From NCBI GenBank assembly GCA_963781025.1, contig CAWADU010000003.1, forward strand, positions 1-64,000: a stretch of DNA of 64,000 bases. The letters are read 5' to 3'. The DNA comes from Tardibacter sp963781025. GTDB lineage: Bacteria > Pseudomonadota > Alphaproteobacteria > Sphingomonadales > Sphingomonadaceae. The notes beneath the pieces were generated by a model. It made no database searches, was not told the DNA's origin, and saw only the letters and a list, made by a program, of their open reading frames with translations. A program made the translations under genes and the position numbers. Positions 1 through 7,100 of this stretch are shown here, in pieces; position 1 is the stretch's first letter, and each line of letters opens with the position of its first letter.

Positions 1-1
1 C

Positions 2-409
2 ACCTATGGCGGTGCTGCCCCGCATGGCGGCGGCGCGTTCTCGGGCAAGGACCCGACCAAGGTCGATCGGTCCGCCGCCTATGTCAGCCGCTATATGGCA
101 AAGAACATTGTCGCCGCAGGGCTGGCGAAGAAGTGCACCATCCAGCTCAGCTATGCGATCGGCGTGGCCGAGCCGCTGTCGCTTTATGTTGATACTCACG
201 GCACCGGCACGGTCGACGAGGCGCGGCTCGAGGCGGTGCTGCCCCAGCTCGTCCGACTGACGCCCAAGGGCATCCGCACGCACCTTGGCCTCAACAAGCC
301 GGTCTATCAGAAGACCGCCAGCTACGGCCATTTCGGCCGCAAGCCCGAAGGCGACTTTTTCAGCTGGGAAAAGACCGACCTTGTCGACGCGCTGAAGCAG
401 TCGATCTGA
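2..409 (+). CDS. metK: S-adenosylmethionine synthetase, C-terminal part
   Basis: Makes S-adenosylmethionine from methionine and ATP in the cytoplasm. Only the last 135 residues are in the window; the gene begins upstream. The visible frame opens with the glycine-rich stretch TYGGAAPHGGGAFSGKD, the conserved MetK C-terminal signature in which the Lys and Asp help bind ATP and phosphate. It continues with the conserved YVSRYMAKN helix and ends shortly after KTASYGHFGR, the usual C-terminus of the family. The stop is at 407–409. A convergent minus-strand gene follows after 31 bases. The family call is secure from these motifs; the promoter and any SAM riboswitch lie outside the window. Confidence 0.97.
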   Translation, partial: TYGGAAPHGGGAFSGKDPTKVDRSAAYVSRYMAKNIVAAGLAKKCTIQLSYAIGVAEPLSLYVDTHGTGTVDEARLEAVLPQLVRLTPKGIRTHLGLNKPVYQKTASYGHFGRKPEGDFFSWEKTDLVDALKQSI

Positions 410-440
410 CGGTTTTCGGGGCGGAGCCGAGGCGCTCCGC

Positions 441-1046
441 TCAGACCGGCCAGAAGGGCAGGATCATCGGGGTGCGACGGCTATAGGCATCATAGTCCGG
501 CCCCAGATCTTCCCGAAGGAAGCGCTCCTCAAGCCTCGCCTTCATCCAACACCCCAGAAAAAGCAGCACGACCCCGGTCATGGCGGCAAGGCTTCCCCTC
601 AGCATTGCCATCGCCAGCCCGGCGGTGACCAGGCCGGTGTAGATGGGATGCCGCACCAGTCGATAGGGCCCGGTGTCCACGATCCGATGGCCGGTCTTTC
701 GCGTCACCGAGCCGGACCACAGCGAGCCGAGGTGCAGCCGCGCCCACCAGCAGAAGACAAAACCCGCAAGCATCGACGTGCAGAGCAGCCAGCCCGCCGT
801 CGGTGAAATGGGCCACAGCGGATGGAACAAAGCTGGAAGCAGCCCCGCGTTTCCATGCGAAGGCCGGAGCCATTTCGCGCCGGGAGGGATGAAAAGAAGG
901 GCCGTGCCCAGGATCGTGACCAGCCGATAGGGCGTCTCGGCGGCCGCGCCCGGCCGGGCGACGGTGCGATCCGTCCAGAAAGCGGCCAGGCCCCAGGTAA
1001 CCAGCCAACTGACCCAAATCCAGATCGCGACCAAAACAGGCGACAT
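441..1046 (-). CDS. isoprenylcysteine carboxyl methyltransferase-like membrane protein
   Basis: A 201-residue polytopic inner-membrane protein with about five hydrophobic segments. The C-terminal half carries the signature of the ICMT/phospholipid methyltransferase superfamily: DTGPYRLVRHPIYTG, followed by a hydrophobic helix and the EERFLREDLGPDYDAY segment that completes the SAM site in these enzymes. Bacterial members have few known substrates, so the acceptor cannot be stated. I start at ATG 1046 because the longer open frame upstream is Arg/Pro-rich and overlaps the next minus-strand gene antiparallel to nothing conserved. It may be cotranscribed with the small exported protein upstream at 1114–1530. 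Confidence 0.8.
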   Translation of the reverse strand: MSPVLVAIWIWVSWLVTWGLAAFWTDRTVARPGAAAETPYRLVTILGTALLFIPPGAKWLRPSHGNAGLLPALFHPLWPISPTAGWLLCTSMLAGFVFCWWARLHLGSLWSGSVTRKTGHRIVDTGPYRLVRHPIYTGLVTAGLAMAMLRGSLAAMTGVVLLFLGCWMKARLEERFLREDLGPDYDAYSRRTPMILPFWPV

Positions 1047-1113
1047 GACAATCAACTCGGCAAATGGACGGTACTGCGATGATGACTGCCGGTGGCTTGC
1101 CTGTCCAGCCGGC

Positions 1114-1530
1114 TCAAGGCGCCTCTGCCTCGCCCGCCGCCGCTGCCTGTTTCTTCGCCCGCTGTTCCGCCTTCCAGAGGCGGAGCATTTCAGCGGTGCA
1201 GCCGGTCTGGCCAGCCCCGCCGACCGCTGAACAGCTATTGGGGCGCGTCGCCCTGGTGGCTTCATCCAGCCCCTCGGCTCGTTCCTTCCAGGAGCGCTGC
1301 GCTGGTTCGGGCGGCTTCTTCCGCAAGCTTTTGGGAACGCGATAACGCTCGCTCTCGGGCTCGCGCGCACAGACGACGATTTCGCCATTTGAGCCTTCGG
1401 GGCAGGGATCGTCGCCGTACACTATGAGGGAAACGACGCGCGGCGGCTTTTCCCCCGTCTGCTTTTGCGCATATGCGGGAGCCGCCACCAAGCAGCAAAA
1501 AACCATCAACGCCGTCTGGCTGCTTCTCAT
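1114..1530 (-). CDS. small exported protein of unknown function
   Basis: 138 residues. A clear signal peptide occupies residues 1–21 (hydrophobic core ALMVFCCLVAAP, cleavage site AYA-Q). The mature protein is hydrophilic and includes a Cys pair region (DDPCPEG, EIVVCAR), an Arg/Glu-rich middle and a charged C-terminal helix with AEMLRLWKAEQRAKKQ. I recognise the general look of sphingomonad periplasmic proteins with the VVSLIVYGDDPCP start but know no assigned function. It lies 67 bases upstream of the methyltransferase-like gene on the same strand. Four cysteines could form disulfides in the periplasm; this is inference. Confidence 0.65.
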   Translation of the reverse strand: MRSSQTALMVFCCLVAAPAYAQKQTGEKPPRVVSLIVYGDDPCPEGSNGEIVVCAREPESERYRVPKSLRKKPPEPAQRSWKERAEGLDEATRATRPNSCSAVGGAGQTGCTAEMLRLWKAEQRAKKQAAAAGEAEAP

Positions 1531-1699
1531 GTCTTTTCCTCCACTCCGAGACGATACAGGAACAGGATCGACCAGGGAATTGCCGTTACACCGGACAAAC
1601 GGGAATTTCGGACTTCTGTGCCCTATTCCTCCGGCTGATTGTCATCACCTGCCACATGAAGCATATTTGCAACGCTTTACGCTGCATGGGGGGCCAGTG

Positions 1700-2203
1700 A
1701 TGACGCGCTTTTCCGCACTTGCGTTTCTGTTGTCGATTCCGTTGGCTGCGAACGGAGCCTCCGGGCAACCCGCGCCAGCCGGGGCGAAACTGAATGCGGC
1801 TGACCGCATCGCCGTGTTCAAGGCGGCGGGCGCCGTGCAGAGGGGCGGTAAATGGATCATATGTAAGGATGATCCACAGGCCGAAGGCGCGAGCATCGAT
1901 GACGTGCGCGACCTGAACGGCGATGGCCGGCCAGAGGCGGTGGTGAGCGAAGGCGGCACCTATTGCTATGGAATGACGGGACAGGGCTTCACGCTGCTGA
2001 GCAGGCAGGCGAACGGCGGGTGGAAAGTAATCACCGGCGACATCGGCATTCCCGAATTCATGAAGACCAGGGGCGTCGGCGGCTGGCCCGATATTTCGGT
2101 GGGCGGACCGGGATTTTGTTTTCCGGTGCAGCGCTGGAACGGCAAGGCATATGTGGTTCAGCGTCACGAATATGAAGGCAAGCCCTGCCGAATGAACCGC
2201 TAG
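1700..2203 (+). CDS. exported protein with a VCBS-like DLNGDG motif, unknown function
   Basis: 167 residues starting at ATG 1700, chosen because a signal peptide begins there (core FSALAFLLSIPLAANGASG). The mature part contains DVRDLNGDGRPEAVVSEG, a calcium-binding-like loop of the kind seen in FG-GAP/VCBS proteins, and then several aromatic and glycine-rich strands. A longer in-frame start at 1424 would add a non-signal leader and overlaps the start of the divergent exported protein, so it is less likely. The protein is probably periplasmic. No enzyme motif is visible and I do not assign a function. Confidence 0.65.
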   Translation: MTRFSALAFLLSIPLAANGASGQPAPAGAKLNAADRIAVFKAAGAVQRGGKWIICKDDPQAEGASIDDVRDLNGDGRPEAVVSEGGTYCYGMTGQGFTLLSRQANGGWKVITGDIGIPEFMKTRGVGGWPDISVGGPGFCFPVQRWNGKAYVVQRHEYEGKPCRMNR

Positions 2204-2253
2204 CGTGCGATAGCGGGTTGGCGGGAGAAGACGAGCCGTCTAGACGGCCGGGG

Positions 2254-2950
2254 ATGAGCGCCGACCCCAATATCGATCCTGCATTCACCCGCCGCCTCTA
2301 CGGACGCCGCCAGGGTCATACCCTGCGGCAGGGGCAGGCCGCGCTGGTCGAAAACCTGCTGCCGAAAGTCGCTGTGCCGGAGACCGGGGCACTGACGGCG
2401 GAGCGGCTTTTCGGAGATGACCGGGCGCTCCACTTCGAGATTGGCTTCGGCAGCGGTGAACATCTCGCCGCACAGGCGCAGGCGCACCCGGCGCATGGGC
2501 TGATCGGCTGCGAGCCTTTCCTGAACGGCGTGGTCGGCGCGCTCGGCCATATCCGCGACCGGGAGTTGGACAACGTCCGCATTCATATGGGCGATGCGCT
2601 GGACGTGCTGGAGCGGCTGCCCGATGCGTCGTTGGAACGGGTGTATCTGCTCCACCCCGATCCCTGGCCCAAGGTACGCCACGCCAAGCGGCGCTTCATG
2701 AATCCGGGGCCGCTCGATCTGATTGCCGCAAAGCTGAAGCCCGGCGGGGAGTTCCGCGTCGGCACCGACCATCCCGTCTATTGCCGCTGGACGATGATGC
2801 AGATGTCGCGGCGCGGCGATTTCCGCTGGCTGGCCGAAACGCCCGCCGATTTCCAGAACCGTCCCGCGGACTGGCCGCAGAACTCGATATGAGGCCAAAG
2901 CCCGACGGCTGGGCCATGAGGTGTGGTATTTCAGGTATCTGCGTGTGTGA
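2254..2950 (+). CDS. trmB: tRNA (guanine-N7)-methyltransferase, frameshifted near the 3' end
   Basis: Methylates G46 of tRNAs with SAM in the cytoplasm. The SAM-binding loop FEIGFGSGEH and the tRNA/SAM motif LLHPDPWPKVRHAKRR with RFMNPG are intact. The read frame stops at 2892, but removing one A at 2881–2882 gives continuation as TRYEAKARRLGHEVWYFRY to a stop at 2948–2950. This matches the family's C-terminus and gives 231 residues. I therefore annotate the gene through 2950 as a single gene with a +1 insertion, most likely a sequence error. ATG 2254 is preferred over an upstream TTG at 2218. It precedes the convergent aldose dehydrogenase gene. Confidence 0.9.
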
Positions 2951-3005
2951 ACCGCGCAGAGGTGACCCGCTCCCGATGCCTCTGACTTGGGATGCGGACG
3001 CTGCC

Positions 3006-4109
3006 CTATTTCTTTGGGGTGAGTTTCAGAAGGCGGCCGCCTTCGCCGTCCTCCAACAGCCAGACCGCACCGTCGGGGCCTTGCTCCACCTCACGAATGC
3101 GGTGGCCCATGGCGAAGCGCTCGGCCTCGCGGGCGGTATCGCCTGAGATCGCGACCCGGACCAGCGATTTCGACGCTAGCCCGCCGATCAACGCGCTTCC
3201 CTTCCATCCGGGAAAGAGGTTGCCCGAATAGATGATGAGACCGGCGGGCGCGATGACCGGGTTCCAGCTCACCTTCGGCGCCTTGAATTCAGGGTGCGTG
3301 CGATGCGGCGGAATAGGGATGCCGCTGTAGTGACGGCCTTCCGAAACGATGGGCCATCCATAATTCGCGCCCTTGACGATGAGATTGAATTCATCGCCCC
3401 CCCACGGGCCCATCTCATGCTCCCAGAGGCGTCCCGCCTTGTCGAAGGCGATCCCCAGCAGGTTGCGATGGCCGTAAGACCATATCTGCGCCGTCACCCG
3501 CCCCTGGTCGTAGAATGGATTGTCCGACGGGATGCCGCCCGCGTCGGTGAGGCGGATCACCTTGCCGAGATTCTTCGTCATGTCCTGCGCGGGGTCGAAT
3601 TTCTGCCGTTCCCCGCTGGTCACGAACAGATGGCCATCGGGCGAAAAGGCGATGCGGCCGGAAAAATGGCCGTCGCCCGTCACCTTGGGTTCCTGCCGCC
3701 AGATCACCTGCAACTTGTCCAGCCCGGTTTTCGTCAGCGTGGCGCGGGCAAGCGCAGTCCCCTTCAGACCGTCCTCTCCGGGCTCGGAGTAGCTGATGTA
3801 AACGTAATGATTGCTGGCGAAATCGGGGTGAAGCACGACGTCCATCAGCCCGCCCTGGCCGCCATAGGCGACCTTGGGCACACCGGACAGGGGCGCGGAC
3901 TTCCTGCCGTTCTGGGTGACGATGAACAGGCGGCCCGGCTTTTCGGTGACGAGCAGGCGGCCATCCGGAAGGAAGGTCATCGCCCATGGCTGGTCGAAGG
4001 TGGCGATCGGTGTTGCGATGAAGGGCGGGGATTGCGCCGCCGGCGCGTTGTCGGCCGAGCAGCCGGAGGCGGTGGCCAACGCCAGGGCAAAGCAAGAAAG
4101 TAATTTCAT
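3006..4109 (-). CDS. PQQ-dependent soluble aldose (glucose/sorbosone) dehydrogenase, lipoprotein
   Basis: 367 residues of the GSDH/YliI family, beta-propeller enzymes that oxidise aldoses with PQQ in the periplasm. The N-terminus is a lipoprotein signal ending in the lipobox TASGC. Family motifs follow in order: QPWAMTFLPDGRLLVTEKPGRL, GQGGLMDVVLHPDF, GDGHFSGRIAF, the SYGHRNLLG and HEMGPWGGDE loops that line the PQQ/calcium site, and NYGWPIVSEGRHY. The stop is 55 bases past the convergent trmB end. The true sugar and whether the strain makes PQQ cannot be told here. Length is normal for the family. Confidence 0.88.
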   Translation of the reverse strand: MKLLSCFALALATASGCSADNAPAAQSPPFIATPIATFDQPWAMTFLPDGRLLVTEKPGRLFIVTQNGRKSAPLSGVPKVAYGGQGGLMDVVLHPDFASNHYVYISYSEPGEDGLKGTALARATLTKTGLDKLQVIWRQEPKVTGDGHFSGRIAFSPDGHLFVTSGERQKFDPAQDMTKNLGKVIRLTDAGGIPSDNPFYDQGRVTAQIWSYGHRNLLGIAFDKAGRLWEHEMGPWGGDEFNLIVKGANYGWPIVSEGRHYSGIPIPPHRTHPEFKAPKVSWNPVIAPAGLIIYSGNLFPGWKGSALIGGLASKSLVRVAISGDTAREAERFAMGHRIREVEQGPDGAVWLLEDGEGGRLLKLTPKK

Positions 4110-4294
4110 CGCGGTTCCTGTTCGGCTGGCTGTGAAACGTGACGCGCACTGAACGGTTGCGCTTGCCGAGCGTCAAGGCTGTGTCTATACAGGCAATCTC
4201 TCTCGACATGGTTATTCTTGCCGAGGTCGGTTCCAGCCGGGACCGGCGGGCAAAGGTGCATGTTGTTCGAGCTTATTGGATTGACGGGATTCGA

Positions 4295-4819
4295 ATGACC
4301 GACATCGCGAAGCTGACCGCATTGATAGCCCCCGAGGTGGAAGCCCTGGGTTATGCGATCGTGCGCGTCGGGATGTTCGGCGGGACCAGCGATCCCACGC
4401 TGCAGGTGATGGCCGAACGTGCCGACACGCGCCAGCTCGACATTACGGATTGCGAGAAGATCAGCCGCCGCCTGTCCGACCTGCTGGACGAGGCCGATCC
4501 CATCGAGCATGAATACCGGCTTGAAGTCAGCTCGCCCGGCATCGACCGGCCGCTGACCCGCCCGCAGGACTATGCCGACTGGACCGGCCATGTCGCGCGT
4601 ATCCGGCTGGTCGAGCCGCAGGACGGGCGCAAGCAATTTGAAGGCAAGCTTTGCGGGCTGGATGGTGATAGTGTGCTGATCGATGTGGCCAGGCTGGGCG
4701 CGGTGACGCTGCCCCTGTCGGCGATCGATCACGCAAAGCTGCTTTTGACCGACGACCTCATCGAGGCGACCGCTCCGCTTTCGACGGACGGCGCCGATCG
4801 TATCCAGATGGAAGGATAG
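4295..4819 (+). CDS. rimP: ribosome maturation factor RimP
   Basis: Cytoplasmic factor needed for maturation of the 30S ribosomal subunit. It has 174 residues from ATG 4295, just where homology begins (MTDIAKLTALIAPEVEALGY). Conserved elements are LQVMAERADTRQLDITDCEKISRRLS, the DPIEHEYRLEVSSPGIDRPL block that defines the family, and a C-terminal Sm-like barrel (KQFEGKLCGLDGDSVLID). It is the first gene of the operon that runs through nusA and infB, with nusA starting 8 bases after its stop. The frame also stays open upstream to 4139, but that region contains no conserved protein and is likely the leader. Confidence 0.95.
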   Translation: MTDIAKLTALIAPEVEALGYAIVRVGMFGGTSDPTLQVMAERADTRQLDITDCEKISRRLSDLLDEADPIEHEYRLEVSSPGIDRPLTRPQDYADWTGHVARIRLVEPQDGRKQFEGKLCGLDGDSVLIDVARLGAVTLPLSAIDHAKLLLTDDLIEATAPLSTDGADRIQMEG

Positions 4820-4827
4820 CGAAGACC

Positions 4828-6438
4828 ATGGCCACTGCCATTTCCGCCAACAAGGCCGAACTGCTCGCGATCGCGGACGCTGTCGCGCGCGAAAAGCTGA
4901 TCGACCGCGAGATCGTGATCGAGGCGATGGAGGACGCGATCCAGCGCGCCGCCCGCGCCCGCTATGGCGCCGAGAACGACATCCGCGCGAAGATCGACCC
5001 CAAGAGCGGCGACATGCGGCTTTGGCGCGTGGTGGAAGTGGTCGAGCAGGCGGACGATTATTTCAAGCAGGTCAGCCTGAAGGACGCGCAGAAGAAGCAG
5101 AAGGACGCCGCCATCGGCGACTTTATCGTCGATCCGCTGCCGCCGATCGAGTTTGGCCGCATCGCGGCGCAGGCCGCCAAGCAGGTGATTTTCCAGAAGG
5201 TCCGCGACGCGGAGCGGGAGCGCCAGTATGGCGAGTTCAAGGATCGGATGAACGAAGTCATCACCGGCCTCGTCAAGCGGGTCGAGTTCGGCCATGTGGT
5301 GGTTGACCTCGGCCGCGCCGAAGGCGTGATCCGCCGCGACCAGCAGATTCCGCGCGAGGTGCTGCGCGTGGGCGACCGGGTGCGCGCGCTCATCCTCAAT
5401 GTTCGCCGTGAAAATCGCGGCCCGCAGATCTTCCTCAGCCGCGCGGCGGGTGAGTTCATGAAGAAGCTGTTCGCGCAGGAAGTGCCCGAAATCTATGACA
5501 GCATCATCGAGATCAAGGCCGTCGCGCGCGATCCGGGCAGTCGCGCCAAGATCGGCGTGATCAGCCATGATGGATCGATCGATCCGGTCGGCGCATGCGT
5601 CGGCATGAAGGGCAGCCGCGTGCAGGCGGTGGTGCAGGAGCTTCAGGGCGAAAAGATCGACATCATCCCCTGGTCGCCCGACCTCGCCACTTTTGTCGTC
5701 AACGCGCTTCAGCCGGCTGAAGTCGCCAAGGTGGTGATCGACGAGGAAGAAAGCCGGATCGAGGTGGTTGTGCCCGACGACCAGCTTTCGCTCGCGATTG
5801 GACGGCGCGGTCAGAACGTGCGGCTGGCCAGCCAGCTCACCGGCTCGCAGATCGACATCATGACCGAAGCCGACGAAAGCGAAAAGCGCCAGAAGGAATT
5901 CGTCGAGCGTTCCGAACTGTTCCAGAAGGAACTGGACGTGGACGAGACGCTGGCCCAGCTCCTGGTCGCCGAAGGCTTCACCGAGCTTGAGGAAGTGGCC
6001 TATGTCGAGGCCGAGGAGCTCGCCCAGATCGAAGGCTTTGACGAGGAGTTGGCATCCGAACTCCAGAACCGCGCGCAAGAAGCGCTCGATCGCCGCGAAC
6101 AGGCCGCCCGCGACGAGCGCGTGGCGCTTGGCGTCGAGGATGCCTTGGCCGCGATCGAGGGCCTGACCGAGCCGATGCTGGTGGCGCTCGGCAAGGCGGG
6201 GATCAAGACGCTCGACGATCTCGCCGATCTGTCGACCGACGAGCTGATCGCCAAGAAGCGGAGCGGCGAACGCCGCCGCGGCAAGGAAACCCCAAGCGAC
6301 GACAATGGCAATGGCGGCGTCCTATCGGACTTCGGCCTGTCGGAGGAGGACGGCAACCGCATCATCATGGCGGCGCGCGCTCACTGGTTCGAAGACGAAG
6401 GCGACGGGGAGGACGCGTCAGCGGATGCAAGCCAATGA
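4828..6438 (+). CDS. nusA: transcription termination/antitermination factor NusA
   Basis: 536 residues; binds RNA polymerase and nascent RNA to control pausing, termination and antitermination. Domain order is the normal one: N-terminal RNAP-binding domain (residues 1–130), S1 domain with GHVVVDLGRAEGVI (about 135–200), two KH domains with DPVGACVGMKGSRVQAVVQEL and LAIGRRGQNVRLAS (about 230–350), and C-terminal acidic helix–hairpin–helix repeats (DETLAQLLVAEGFTELEEVAY and similar). A low-complexity RRGKETPSDDNGNGG linker follows, then a final SDFGLSEEDGNRIIMAAR motif. It lies between rimP and the DUF448 gene, whose start overlaps its last 14 bases. Confidence 0.97.
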   Translation: MATAISANKAELLAIADAVAREKLIDREIVIEAMEDAIQRAARARYGAENDIRAKIDPKSGDMRLWRVVEVVEQADDYFKQVSLKDAQKKQKDAAIGDFIVDPLPPIEFGRIAAQAAKQVIFQKVRDAERERQYGEFKDRMNEVITGLVKRVEFGHVVVDLGRAEGVIRRDQQIPREVLRVGDRVRALILNVRRENRGPQIFLSRAAGEFMKKLFAQEVPEIYDSIIEIKAVARDPGSRAKIGVISHDGSIDPVGACVGMKGSRVQAVVQELQGEKIDIIPWSPDLATFVVNALQPAEVAKVVIDEEESRIEVVVPDDQLSLAIGRRGQNVRLASQLTGSQIDIMTEADESEKRQKEFVERSELFQKELDVDETLAQLLVAEGFTELEEVAYVEAEELAQIEGFDEELASELQNRAQEALDRREQAARDERVALGVEDALAAIEGLTEPMLVALGKAGIKTLDDLADLSTDELIAKKRSGERRRGKETPSDDNGNGGVLSDFGLSEEDGNRIIMAARAHWFEDEGDGEDASADASQ

Positions 6439-7084
6439 GCCCATCCGCCGCTGCATTCTCAGCGGAGAGCGGGATGAACGCGGCCGCCTGATCAGGCTGG
6501 CGCTTTCACCCGAAAACACCGTGCTGCCCGATGTGGCGGCGCGGGCCCCGGGGCGTGGCGCATGGCTCGCGCCGGACCGCGAAGCTCTTGAAAACGCGAT
6601 CGCGAAGCACAAATTCAAGGGAGCGCTTTCGCGCGCCTTCAAGACCGGCGACATCGGCTGGCCTGACGATCTGCCCGGCCGCATCGCAAGCGCGCTTCAG
6701 CGGCAAACGCTGGATCGTCTGGGCCTTGAGGCGCGAGCGGGAATGCTCGTCACGGGTTCGGACCGGATCGGCGACGCCATCGCGGCCGGGCGGGTGAGGC
6801 TTCTCCTCCACGCCGCGGATGCAGCCGAGGACGGGCGGCGAAAGCTTGATGGACGGCTCCTTGCCGTGCGGGGTGAAAAGGGCGTAGAGCTTCCCGCCGG
6901 TCGAGCCGAATTGTCCTTGGCCTTGGGCCGGGAAAATGTGGTACATGCCGCCCTCGTCGACAAGGCGGCGGCGGATCGGGTGGCAACGGTGCTTCAGCGC
7001 TGGCGTGCCTATTCGGGATTGGACGATCGGACGGTCGCCTGCAAATCCACTTCGCAAGGCGCATCGGCCGTTGAAACTTTTTGA
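6425..7084 (+). CDS. DUF448 (YlxR-like) RNA-binding protein
   Basis: 219 residues. The N-terminal domain carries the YlxR/DUF448 signature: RRCILSGERDERGRLIRLA, ARAPGRGAWLAPD and a Lys/Ala-rich FKGALSRAFK end. The C-terminal half (LGLEARAGMLVTGSDRIGDAI onwards) resembles the L7Ae-like RNA-binding half found fused to YlxR in alphaproteobacteria. It overlaps nusA by 14 bases and precedes infB by 16, the classic nusA–ylxR–infB order. A role in RNase P modulation or translation is known for YlxR of other bacteria; the role in this group is inferred from position. Confidence 0.92.
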   Translation: MQANEPIRRCILSGERDERGRLIRLALSPENTVLPDVAARAPGRGAWLAPDREALENAIAKHKFKGALSRAFKTGDIGWPDDLPGRIASALQRQTLDRLGLEARAGMLVTGSDRIGDAIAAGRVRLLLHAADAAEDGRRKLDGRLLAVRGEKGVELPAGRAELSLALGRENVVHAALVDKAAADRVATVLQRWRAYSGLDDRTVACKSTSQGASAVETF

Positions 7085-7100
7085 AGGCGTTGGGAACGGA

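Noticed and set aside
2..409. SAM riboswitch upstream of metK
   Set aside because: The upstream region is outside the window.
4729..6078. 449-codon open frame on the minus strand opposite nusA
   Set aside because: It mirrors the GC-rich codon pattern of nusA, encodes His/Leu/Asp-rich repeats typical of antisense frames, and nusA is certain.
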